A DNA stretch of 64,000 bases, from contig NZ_JBFAPK010000001.1 in the NCBI RefSeq assembly GCF_040676675.1, forward strand, positions 186,001-250,000, written 5' to 3'. The notes under the pieces were generated by a model. That model made no database searches, was not told the origin of the DNA, and saw only the letters and a list, made by a program, of their open reading frames with translations. The translations under genes and the position numbers were made by a program. This document shows, in pieces, positions 8,419 through 18,232 of the stretch. The stretch is from JBFAPK01 sp040676675. GTDB lineage: Bacteria > Actinomycetota > Actinomycetes > Mycobacteriales > Micromonosporaceae. Position 1 is the stretch's first letter. Each line of letters begins with the position of its first letter.

Positions 8419-8700
8419 TTGCCCCTATCCGCGTACAGCAGGACTCGTACTGAACCTACCCGGTCGCAGCACCTGCACACAACGACAAACTACATTGGCC
8501 GCCACGATGCCCGCGTGTCGCGTTACCTGCCGTGTAGATGCCAACTTGTAGGGGCGAAGCACGACCCCGCAGAAAAGAACTCCTGACCACCGCTCGCTTA
8601 TAGGCTTGCATTACAAGGTCCCGTCACTGTCCCGGTCTTCGTTTCTCACCCATTGCGTCGTCACCGAAGTAGCATCCATCTGTTGGTAAGTTGTGGTCCT
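8419..8700. other. Divergent intergenic region between NUDIX and APH-like kinase genes
   Basis: These 282 bases hold no convincing gene. They are clearly less GC-rich than the chromosomal part and must contain the promoters of both flanking divergent genes. I cannot place -35/-10 boxes with confidence. The plus-strand gene starts at 8701 only a short distance after a TAAGTT-like hexamer at 8686-8691, so its transcript may have a very short leader. Confidence 0.4.
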
Positions 8701-9663
8701 ATGCCTGCCCCGGTCACCAAGGTTCCCGTCGAGCTACTGGCCGCGCTCCGCCGCGCCCATAGCGGCCCTTCTGCCGGCCTCGACGGTGCGCTGCTCACAC
8801 TATCCCTACGCCCGCTCTCCGGTGGACGACAGAACCACGTCTATCTATGGACACCGCATGGCGGCCCCGAAGTGGTCGTGAAGCTCTATCACAAAGCCGA
8901 TGACCGCCGCCGCGTCGACCGGGAGTGGGCGGCCCTGTCTCTGCTCGCCACCCACCGGGTCCGCGACGTGCCCGTCCCGCTGTGGATTGATCCGGACCCG
9001 AACCTGCCAGCCCTCGGGATGACCCCGCTGCACGGCGAGCCCCTCTGCGATGCCGCTGACCGACGAACCGCGCTTCAGGGCCTGGCCTACACCACCGCCC
9101 GAATTCAAGCCGTCCCACTGGCTGGCCTGCTCGCCGACCTGCCGCGCATCGACTCCGCCGATCACTACATCCATCGTTTGAGGGGCCCCTGGCCCGAACT
9201 ACTCGCCGCCCACGGCAACGACCGGCTGACCCCCATCATGCAGCACCTACTCACCGCCTGGCGGAGAAGCGGCGACGGCGATCTTCTGTCCGAGCCTGCC
9301 GCACCGGTCTTCTCCCGCGGCGACTCCAATCTCCTCAACTGGTTACGTACCGACGGCGGGGCCAGCGCATGCGTCGACTTCGAGTTTTCGGGATACAGCG
9401 ACGTCGCCTTCGACGCCGCTGACCTCATCGAACACATCAGCAGCCGAAGCATCCCGGACACCATCTGGACGGGCCTGCTCCCCGAACTCGGTGTCGACCA
9501 CACCAATCATCCCCGGTTCACCGCAGCGCAGCGCACGTGCGCCCTGCGATGGCTCGCCATCCTGTGGAAGCAGCGTGAACGCCGCGTCGAAGAGTTCACC
9601 GCCCAACACGAACGCGTCGAGCTCCTCTTCAGCACCGCCAACCCCTATATCCAGCTCCGATAG
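8701..9663 (+). CDS. APH-family (aminoglycoside phosphotransferase-like) kinase
   Basis: A 320-residue protein. I use ATG 8701; an upstream in-frame start at 8653 would add a short unconserved stretch. Conserved APH features are EVVVKLYHK (ATP-binding lysine, near residue 61), the catalytic loop SRGDSNLLNW (near residue 204) and CVDFEFSGYSD (near residue 223) with the metal-binding aspartate. The histidine of the usual H-G-D is arginine here. Members phosphorylate sugars, amino alcohols, nucleosides or antibiotics. The neighbours (NUDIX hydrolases, island genes) do not identify the substrate. Not overlapping its neighbours, it appears to be its own transcription unit. Confidence 0.75.
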   Translation: MPAPVTKVPVELLAALRRAHSGPSAGLDGALLTLSLRPLSGGRQNHVYLWTPHGGPEVVVKLYHKADDRRRVDREWAALSLLATHRVRDVPVPLWIDPDPNLPALGMTPLHGEPLCDAADRRTALQGLAYTTARIQAVPLAGLLADLPRIDSADHYIHRLRGPWPELLAAHGNDRLTPIMQHLLTAWRRSGDGDLLSEPAAPVFSRGDSNLLNWLRTDGGASACVDFEFSGYSDVAFDAADLIEHISSRSIPDTIWTGLLPELGVDHTNHPRFTAAQRTCALRWLAILWKQRERRVEEFTAQHERVELLFSTANPYIQLR

Positions 9664-9764
9664 CAAGATCCGCTCTGGGACCATCCGCAGCCGGGCCGCA
9701 ACCCTGGCCTTCGCCAACTCCACGAGGTACGGCATGGGAGGGGCATCCGGGTACCTACTGACCC

Positions 9765-9884
9765 GTGCCCTACGACGACAGCATGGTGGGCATCGCCGAC
9801 GACCGGACCCTCGGCGAGCGCCTCCAGGATCAGAAACTCACCACACGCCGGCAACGGGAGCACACCGTTCGCCGCCGGGGCTGA
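9765..9884 (+). CDS. Possible small protein of 39 residues
   Basis: A GTG-initiated frame of 39 codons between the kinase and the NUDIX gene. Its translation (VPYDDSMVGIADD... ending in TVRRRG) has a charged, protein-like composition and coding-like base periodicity. There is no clear ribosome-binding site before the GTG and I recognise no family. It could be a small gene, the remnant of a longer one, or chance. It is listed so that the stretch is not left blank. Confidence 0.25.
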   Translation: MPYDDSMVGIADDRTLGERLQDQKLTTRRQREHTVRRRG

Positions 9885-9922
9885 CCCGAGGCCGGGGCAT
9901 CTGACAACGACGGAAGGACGTC

Positions 9923-10357
9923 ATGCCCGAGAAAACCATCAAGGACAAAGCGCTCTGCTACATCGTGCGGGACGGGCGCCTGCTCGTCTTCCGGCACGTC
10001 GACTACAGCTACGAAGAAGTGGGCATCCAGGTGCCGGCGGGCAGCGTCCGCGTTGGCGAAACCCCGGAAGACGCGGCGCTGCGCGAGGCCCGCGAGGAAA
10101 CCGGGCTCAAACACTTCAAGCTCGTCCGCAAGCTGGGCGAGGTCGAGTACGACATCAGCCCGCACCGGTTCGAGATCCAAAGACGTCACGTCTTCCACCT
10201 CGAACCCACCGAGCCGACCCCTGAACGGTGGCCGAGCCAGGAAGATCACGATGGCGAGCAGGAGCCTACCCGCTTCGAGTGCTTCTGGGTGCCGCTGGAA
10301 GCGGCACATATCCTGCAGTCCGGTCAGGGTGCACTGCTGGGCCGACTCTTCGACTAA
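9923..10357 (+). CDS. NUDIX hydrolase
   Basis: A 144-residue protein with a complete NUDIX box near residues 40-62, running from GSVRVGETPEDAALREAREE into TGL (G-x5-E-x7-R-E-x2-E-E-x-G). GGAAGGA lies about 8-13 bases upstream of ATG 9923. The sequence differs from the NUDIX gene at 7975, so the two are not recent duplicates. Preference for a substrate such as a nucleoside diphosphate sugar, an alarmone or a damaged nucleotide cannot be inferred. It is the last protein gene before the tRNA gene and is the rightmost member of the less GC-rich island. Confidence 0.88.
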   Translation: MPEKTIKDKALCYIVRDGRLLVFRHVDYSYEEVGIQVPAGSVRVGETPEDAALREAREETGLKHFKLVRKLGEVEYDISPHRFEIQRRHVFHLEPTEPTPERWPSQEDHDGEQEPTRFECFWVPLEAAHILQSGQGALLGRLFD

Positions 10358-10515
10358 CCAGATCCGGCTCCGGTCCACGGGGACGGCTGCCTGTCCCCAG
10401 GGCGGGCAAGCGGTCCAACCGCTCCCGAGCACCCGGCGAGCACCCGGCCCGGCCGTGAACACGAGAATGGCTCCGACTCCGGGGTGCAGCCCCAGGCCAG
10501 AGCCGTGATCATCGG

Positions 10516-10588
10516 TGGGCCGCCTGGGACTCGAACCCAGAACCCGCGGATTAAAAGTCCGCTGCTCTGCCCATTGAGCTAACAGCCC
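10516..10588 (-). tRNA. tRNA-Lys (anticodon UUU)
   Basis: On the minus strand a 73-nt cloverleaf can be folded. The acceptor stem GGGCTGT/GCGGCCC contains two G-U pairs. The D arm is TTAGCTCAATGGGCAGAGCA-like, the anticodon arm is GCGGACTTTTAATCCGC with anticodon TTT, and the T arm has GGTTCGAGTCC. The discriminator base is A at 10516 and CCA is not encoded (CCG follows). The 3' end faces the low-coordinate side, where the less GC-rich accessory genes lie. That is the usual arrangement when an element has integrated into a tRNA 3' end. Confidence 0.95.
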
Positions 10589-10832
10589 CGCTAGTCGTAC
10601 AGGCTACCGGACCGTGGGCGGTTCCAGCGCCGGGTTAAGTCCGGTAACTTAGCGAGTCGATCACTTTACGGACAGCGACGATGAGGCAAGCTGCAAGCGT
10701 CGCCCATCGACCAGCATGGTCACAAGCGGTGAGTCATACATTGGCCAACCCGATTACGGAGAGAGATCAATAAGTAACACTCTGAATACAGCTCGGGTAT
10801 CGAGACCCTTGCATGTATTCCAGGAGGTCAAC

Positions 10833-12053
10833 TTGACCCGGTCAACCCTGCCCACTGTTCGACGGAGGATCGCCCGTCGGGCGTTCGTCGCCGTGGCCGC
10901 CGTCGCCCTGCTCGTCGCCGGCACGACCGCGGCGTCCGCCAAGCCGATCTCACCGGCGACGGAACCGGCCGGAGCGGTGCCCGGTGACTATCGCACCTGG
11001 ACCGACCTGTTCGCCGCCCAGGAGAGGCTGAACGCCGCAGCGGAGAAGATCTCGGCGAACGCCGGTGCCGGCCTGGCCGGCATCGTCGCCGCTCCGGAGA
11101 ACCGCGAGCTTCGGGTCTACTGGAAGGGAGCCGTTCCCGCCGTGCTGACCGGTCTCGCCGCCACCACCGGCGTACCGGTCACGTTCAAGCCGGCGAAGTT
11201 CAGCATGCGCGAGATGGGCGCGGAGGCCGCCCGGCTCGCCGCGCTGCCCGGCGTCGCCTCGGCCGGCCCGAAGGCGGACGGTAGCGGCGTCAGCGTGACG
11301 CTCGTTCGCGGTTCGGAGTCGAGCGCCCGCGCCACGGTGGCCGGCGGCGCGAGACTGCCGGTCGACTACACGGTCGGTGACCGGGTCGAGCTGATGCTCG
11401 GCCGGCAGGCCGACACCACGCCCTTCTGGGGCGGGGCCCGCTACAACACCCCCGTCGGTGGCTGCAGCACCGGCTTCGCCGTCTCCTGGGCCGGCGCGAA
11501 CAGGATCATCAGCGCGGGTCACTGCGGCTCCAACGGCCAGAACGCCACGGTACCGGGCTGGGGCACGGCGGGCCCGATCATCAACGACAACGACTCCCGC
11601 GACACCCTGATGATCAACGCCTCCACCTCGGGTCGGATCTACACCGGGGCGTACAACGCCTCGACCAGCGTCGGGGTCGGCGGAGCCGTCTCCGACTTCG
11701 TCGGCAACATCATCTGCACCGGTGGGGCCTCCAGCGGTGAGCACTGCAACATCCAGGTCCAGGCCGTCAACCAGTACGTCAACGTCGGCTACGTCATCGG
11801 CCCGATGACGTACGGCGTCCAGCTCAACGGCACCTGCGCCGTCGCGCCCGGCGACAGCGGCGGTCCGGTCTACTCGTACCGGGCCGACGGGCGGGTCGAC
11901 GCGCGCGGCACCGTCTCCGCCGGTACCTCCAACGTCTCCTGCCCCGGCGTCTCGCCGGTCGGCTCCACCATCGTCTTCTACGCACCGCTGCTCGGCGGCT
12001 CCGGCTACGTCGGATCGCTGAACTTCTACGGCGCGGCCATCGTCACCGGCTGA
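10833..12053 (+). CDS. Secreted S1-family serine protease (alpha-lytic/streptogrisin type)
   Basis: A 406-residue preproprotein. I place the start at TTG 10833 because AGGAGG at 10822-10827 is five bases upstream and the product then begins directly with a signal peptide (twin arginines, AVAAVALLVAG, cleavage near TTAASA). Upstream in-frame starts would add a non-signal extension. The propeptide region runs to about residue 190. The catalytic triad is visible as SAGHC (His, near residue 229), RDTLM (Asp, near residue 256) and GDSGGP (Ser, near residue 341). Paired cysteines fit extracellular folding. It is a secreted chymotrypsin-like protease, probably self-activated by removal of the propeptide. 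Confidence 0.88.
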   Translation: MTRSTLPTVRRRIARRAFVAVAAVALLVAGTTAASAKPISPATEPAGAVPGDYRTWTDLFAAQERLNAAAEKISANAGAGLAGIVAAPENRELRVYWKGAVPAVLTGLAATTGVPVTFKPAKFSMREMGAEAARLAALPGVASAGPKADGSGVSVTLVRGSESSARATVAGGARLPVDYTVGDRVELMLGRQADTTPFWGGARYNTPVGGCSTGFAVSWAGANRIISAGHCGSNGQNATVPGWGTAGPIINDNDSRDTLMINASTSGRIYTGAYNASTSVGVGGAVSDFVGNIICTGGASSGEHCNIQVQAVNQYVNVGYVIGPMTYGVQLNGTCAVAPGDSGGPVYSYRADGRVDARGTVSAGTSNVSCPGVSPVGSTIVFYAPLLGGSGYVGSLNFYGAAIVTG

Positions 12054-12073
12054 GCCGGCTCCGGTACCGCACG

Positions 12074-12107
12074 GCGGGGGTGGGTCGGTGCGCCGGCCCA
12101 CCCCCGC
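12074..12107. terminator. Bidirectional hairpin terminator
   Basis: Perfect 11-bp inverted repeat GCGGGGGTGGG / CCCACCCCCGC with a 12-base loop. It lies between the convergent protease and FkbM genes, where a terminator for both is expected. There is no T-tract, which is common in this GC range. Confidence 0.7.
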
Positions 12108-12125
12108 TCGGCGTGCGCACGGCCG

Positions 12126-12953
12126 TCACCGAGACCGGAGTACGACGTCCTTGCTGAGGTCGCCCCAGCCCGCCTCGCGGGCCTCGGCGATGATGTCGCG
12201 CAGTTGCGGGGTGTCGACCCGGTGCTCCCGTCCGGCACGCAGGACCGAGACCGCGAACCCGGCACCGAGGTACTTGAGCAGCTCGTCGTCGGCGTGCATC
12301 ACCTCGCAGATGCCGGCCGTCCGGCGGCCGTGCAGCAGGCCGGCCATCCCCTCCAGGGCCGCCCGCTCGTGCCCCTCCACGTCGATTTTGAACAGCAGCG
12401 ATTCGCCGTCGTGGAGTCGTATCCGCTCGTCGAGCCGGAAGCACTCCACGGCCACCCCGTGCTCGCCCGGTACCCGCAGCGAGGCGGTGCCGGAGTGTTC
12501 GTGGAAGTTGAGCCGGGCCGTACCCGGCGCGTCGCTGGCGGCACCGGCGTGCAGCACGATCCGCGGGTAGTCGGCCGCCGCCCGTTCGACCGTGGCCCGC
12601 AACCTGACCAGCACCGCCGGGTTCGGCTCGACCAGGTGCAGCTCGCGCAGCCCGTCGTACCGGGTGGAGAACGCCACCTCGCCGTAGTTGGCACCCACGT
12701 CGAGCGCGACCGTGGGCCGCAGCTCGCCGACCAGCCGGCGCCAGGTCGCCACCGCGCTGCGGTCGAGGTTGCCGCGGTAGACCGCGAGCAGCACCCCGCG
12801 CGAGTCGGCCGGGTCGGCGTGCATCAACACCCCGATCTCGTTGCGGAACGCCCCGGCCCGGGCCCGCAGCGCGGTACGCCGGGCCGCGATGCGGACGCGC
12901 TGTCCGCCGGACTTGTGGAACGCACGCCGCAGTACGGAGCGGAGCTTCGCCAT
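12126..12953 (-). CDS. FkbM-family SAM-dependent methyltransferase
   Basis: A 275-residue protein on the minus strand. The SAM-binding motif I is VALDVGANYGEVAF (near residues 82-95), followed by LHLVEPNP (acidic residue at the end of strand 2). The FkbM hallmark FKIDVEGHERAALEGM lies near residues 188-203. The family O-methylates sugars or polyketides. No biosynthetic cluster surrounds the gene, so its substrate is open; cell-wall glycans or glycolipids are plausible. The region upstream of the start (12954-13060) is relatively AT-rich and probably holds its promoter. Confidence 0.85.
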   Translation of the reverse strand: MAKLRSVLRRAFHKSGGQRVRIAARRTALRARAGAFRNEIGVLMHADPADSRGVLLAVYRGNLDRSAVATWRRLVGELRPTVALDVGANYGEVAFSTRYDGLRELHLVEPNPAVLVRLRATVERAAADYPRIVLHAGAASDAPGTARLNFHEHSGTASLRVPGEHGVAVECFRLDERIRLHDGESLLFKIDVEGHERAALEGMAGLLHGRRTAGICEVMHADDELLKYLGAGFAVSVLRAGREHRVDTPQLRDIIAEAREAGWGDLSKDVVLRSR

Positions 12954-13157
12954 GCCGGTCTTCCCTTCGCCTGCTTCGCCGCACCATCTCTCGGAACGAG
13001 TCAGGCGGGCGGAAGCGACGACCGTTTCGGCGATATCTCACTTTCCAGCATGGAAATAGGTAATTGCACCGAGGCGCGCTCCCCCGGGACGGCGACGGCA
13101 GGCGCGGGCCCGGGACGAAACGGCCGGGGCGGGTAACCGACGGCAGAGGCGGGATAC

Positions 13158-13199
13158 GACGGCGGGGCGCCCCACCCGCAGGTGGAGCGCCCCGCCGTC
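13158..13199 (-). terminator. Hairpin terminator of lon
   Basis: Inverted repeat with arms GACGGCGGGGCGC and GCGCCCCGCCGTC (13 bp, perfect), extended by a further 5-bp CCACC/GGTGG stem after one mismatch and closed by a CGCA loop. It begins 25 bases after the lon stop codon on the minus strand. Confidence 0.75.
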
Positions 13200-13223
13200 G
13201 GTGCCGCGATCGGGCCGCCGCGA

Positions 13224-15566
<2,343 letters not shown>

Positions 15567-15589
15567 CGAACACCTGCTATCGGATTGAG

Positions 15590-15610
15590 GTTGAGCCTGT
15601 ACGACTCAAG
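15590..15610. promoter_or_regulatory. HAIR-type HspR operator upstream of lon
   Basis: Plus strand GTTGAGC-N7-ACTCAAG, minus strand CTTGAGT-N7-GCTCAAC. The HAIR consensus is CTTGAGT-N7-ACTCAAG; one half-site matches 7/7 and the other 5/7, with exactly seven bases between them. It lies directly upstream of the lon start codon (15566). HspR binds such sites to repress lon and chaperone genes until heat shock. The match and location are seen; regulation is inferred from the family. Confidence 0.8.
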
Positions 15611-15675
15611 TCCGTACCGGTGCCCGGTGTTCCGCCCTGTGATCCAGACCACCTCAAGATCCGGACCCGCCCCCG

Positions 15676-15733
15676 CGATCTAGGGCAAATCCTCGTGATT
15701 AGAGATCAACTCACGGAGATTTGCCCTAGATCG
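15676..15733. terminator. Long inverted repeat (terminator or palindromic repeat element)
   Basis: Two 23-base arms (15676-15698 and 15711-15733) match at 21 positions: 16 bp CGATCTAGGGCAAATC are perfect, then two mismatches, then CGTGA. The loop is 12 bases. It follows the stop codon of the S15 peptidase gene by 15 bases on the minus strand and precedes the lon promoter, so it can serve as terminator. Its AT-richer sequence is unlike the other hairpins in the window, so it may be a dispersed palindromic repeat. Confidence 0.65.
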
Positions 15734-15747
15734 ACGGGTCTTGGCGG

Positions 15748-17727
15748 CTAGCGCAGGTCCGGCACCTGGCGCGGGTCGCGCGGGGCGGTACGGGCCTCGG
15801 CCCGCTCGCTCGGCGCGGTCGTGACGTGCGGCGCCACCGTCGGGGCGGGCAGCCCGACCGGCCCGGCGACCGGCAGGGTCAGCCGGCTACGCCCGAGGTC
15901 GACCTGGACCGTGGCGTCCTGGTCGTCGACGTTGGTGTACTCCGGGTCGCTCTGGCTGAGCACCAGCCCGAGCGTGTGCCCGGCCGGCACGACCGCCTCG
16001 TACGCGTCGAGCGGGACGTCGACCGTGTACCACCGGTCCGGCCGCAGCGGGGTGGTGAAGCGCAGCGAGGTGTGGTGCGCGGCGTCCAGCCAGCCCCGGG
16101 TCAGTACGGCGTGGTCGGCGGTGACCGTGTTCTCCGCGGTGTCCCGGTAGCAGCCGTCGTCGGTGGCGCTCGACTGCCCCCAGCACGACTCGGTGGTCAG
16201 CGTCCGTACGCCCTCGGAGGCGAAGTAGTTGATCCGGGTGGCCGTACCGTAGTCGACCAGGCGGGCGGTCAGCTCGGTGGTCGGCCGGTCGACCCGGATC
16301 CGCAGCCGCACCGACGGGCTGCCGGAGATCCGCAGCGGGGCGGTCAGCGGCCCGGAGAGGAAGGCGAGTCGCCCGGCGCGGGCGGTGTTCGGGTCGGTGA
16401 CCTGCTCGTCCTCGCTCAGCGACTCGTCGGTGTAGGCGCGTACGGTGCCGGGGCTGGCGCCCCGTCCGCCGAGCGTGCCGGTGGTGCCGTCGCCGCCACC
16501 GAGCGCCACCTGCACCGGCCGGGCGCCCTTCGCCGGCCAGTCGGCCTCGTCGGTCCAGACGCCGGGGCTGGTCTCGATGCTGGCCTTCGGCTCCCGGTCC
16601 ACGCCGTTGCGCAGGCCCTGCAACCAGTAGTCGAACCAGCGGTGCAGGGTCCGCACCCACTCGGCGCGCCGTACGTCGAAGGGGTCCTCGTGCCCGGTCT
16701 GGTGGATCCAAATCTTGCGCGGTACGCCCCGCTCGGCGAGCGCGTCCCACCAGGGGGCGAACTGCGAGGTCGGCACGTTCAGGTCGTTGATACCGTGCAC
16801 CACGAAGACGCTCGCCCGCACCTTGCCGGCGTCCTTGCGGTAGTCCCGCTCGGCCCAGTAGGCGTTGTAGTCCCCGGTGGACTCGCCGCTGTCGGCGCGC
16901 AGCCGGGCCAGGGTCGCCGCGCACGCCTCGTCCGGGCGCCCGTTGACGTACGAGTGCAGGTAGGCGGGGTAGTCGCTGGCCCGGAGCACGCCGTTGAAGC
17001 GCTGGTAGCCGTACCAGCTGGAGATCGCCGAGATCGGGACGATGGTGGCCAGCCCCGGTACGCCCGTGGCGGCGACGCCGTTGGCGATCGAGCCGTCCCA
17101 GGACTTGCCGATCATCCCGACCTTGCCCGTCGTCCAAGCGCTCGCGCTGACCGGGCGGCCGTCGGCGGTGAAGCCCTTGGCCCGGCCGTTCAGCCAGTCG
17201 ATGACCGCCTTGGCGCCGGTCACCTCGGCCCGGCCGCCCACGTCCTCGCAGCCGGTGGAGCGGCTGGTGCCGCTGAGGTCGACGGCGGCGAAGGCGTAGC
17301 CACGCGGTACGAAGTAGTTGTCGTAGAAGAGCGGGAACTTGGTGATCAGCCCGTCGGCGTCGTACTGCTTCAGCTCGCTCTCGTTGCCCCTACCGCAGCA
17401 CTGGTAGTACGGCGAGGCGTCCATGACGACCGGCACCTTCACCCCGGCCGCGGCGGCCTCGCGGGGCCGCACCAGGTCCACGGCGATCCGGTCGCGGACC
17501 CCGTCACCGTCGGAGTCCATCGGCGCCTCGACCCAGACGCTCTCCCGGATCGCCTGCTCGTACGAGTAGACCGGAACGGTCTCGTCGCCGACGACGTGCG
17601 GCGGGCGCTTACCGTGCGCGGCGGCGGGTGCGGGCGCGGCGACGCCGGCGACGAGCGCCGCGGCGGCGACCATCGCGGCGCCGGCCGCGCCGACCCGTTT
17701 CGATCTGGACGATGGCACGAGCTTCAT
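15748..17727 (-). CDS. Secreted S15-family X-Pro dipeptidyl-peptidase-like hydrolase
   Basis: A 659-residue protein. ATG 17727 is chosen because AGGAGG lies directly upstream and the product starts with a signal peptide (MKLVPSSRSKR..., hydrophobic core, AAPAPAAAHG). The alpha/beta-hydrolase domain shows the nucleophile motif GKSWDGSIANG near residue 209, an HGINDLNVP strand with the acidic residue, and QTGHEDPFD carrying the catalytic histidine. The C-terminal jelly-roll domain of the CocE/X-Pro family follows (for example PLRPDRWYTVDVPL). It should cleave X-Pro dipeptides or esters outside the cell. DxDGDGVRD near residue 80 looks like a calcium loop. Confidence 0.85.
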   Translation of the reverse strand: MKLVPSSRSKRVGAAGAAMVAAAALVAGVAAPAPAAAHGKRPPHVVGDETVPVYSYEQAIRESVWVEAPMDSDGDGVRDRIAVDLVRPREAAAAGVKVPVVMDASPYYQCCGRGNESELKQYDADGLITKFPLFYDNYFVPRGYAFAAVDLSGTSRSTGCEDVGGRAEVTGAKAVIDWLNGRAKGFTADGRPVSASAWTTGKVGMIGKSWDGSIANGVAATGVPGLATIVPISAISSWYGYQRFNGVLRASDYPAYLHSYVNGRPDEACAATLARLRADSGESTGDYNAYWAERDYRKDAGKVRASVFVVHGINDLNVPTSQFAPWWDALAERGVPRKIWIHQTGHEDPFDVRRAEWVRTLHRWFDYWLQGLRNGVDREPKASIETSPGVWTDEADWPAKGARPVQVALGGGDGTTGTLGGRGASPGTVRAYTDESLSEDEQVTDPNTARAGRLAFLSGPLTAPLRISGSPSVRLRIRVDRPTTELTARLVDYGTATRINYFASEGVRTLTTESCWGQSSATDDGCYRDTAENTVTADHAVLTRGWLDAAHHTSLRFTTPLRPDRWYTVDVPLDAYEAVVPAGHTLGLVLSQSDPEYTNVDDQDATVQVDLGRSRLTLPVAGPVGLPAPTVAPHVTTAPSERAEARTAPRDPRQVPDLR

Positions 17728-18232
17728 GGACAGTCCTCCTCGTCCCTGCGGCGGGACCGCCACCCGTCCGGCGGGGACTTTCGGATCGGACCGGCCGGCA
17801 ACGCCTCGCGCGTCCGGCGGCCCCGGCGTACGTGCGGCGGCCGATCGCCCTATTTCACCGCACCGATGTTCCGGCGTACAGCAATACCGTCGGCTAGATG
17901 ATGTTGACGAGATGATCACCAGCGGGCTACGGCGCTGGTGTCGACCGACAGATCGGCGCGGATCGGCGGCGGGGTGGCGGCGGGCTACGGCGCTGGTGAC
18001 GGCCGACAGATCGGCGCGGATCGGCGGCGGGGTGGCGGCGGGCTACGGCGCTGGTGACGGCCGACACCGGAGCGGGCCGACACATGGTCCGCGCATGGAT
18101 ACCCGTCGCTCGGCCCCGCCGCTAGCGTCGACCCACGCCGCGCCACCACCCCCGACCCGCGCCGCCGCGTATCCCCCGCCGGCGCGCGCCGCGCCACCAC
18201 CCCCAGCCCGGCCGGCGTGAAGGAGTTCCGTG
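17728..18232. other. Divergent intergenic region with 58-bp tandem repeats
   Basis: This 505-base gap separates the divergent S15 peptidase and esterase genes and must contain both promoters. The peptidase side includes its AGGAGG site. The middle holds the 58-bp tandem repeat listed separately, and the esterase side is a CG-rich stretch ending in AGGAG before ATG 18233. I see no gene here. Confidence 0.6.
17922..18070. repeat. 58-bp direct tandem repeat, about 2.5 copies
   Basis: Copies begin at 17922, 17980 and 18038 with GCGGGCTACGGCGCTGGTG. The first two are complete and differ only in a few bases (TCGACC against ACGGCC); the third is partial. The repeat lies between two divergent genes for secreted enzymes and may be a slippage product or hold repeated regulator sites. 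Confidence 0.85.

Noticed and set aside
9491..9904. 137-codon frame overlapping the end of the APH-like kinase
   Set aside because: Out of frame with the conserved C-terminus of the kinase gene; Ser/Arg-rich and without domain.
17922..18070. 58-bp repeats as a CRISPR array
   Set aside because: The copies are directly adjacent with no spacers and no cas genes are in the window; it is a simple tandem repeat.
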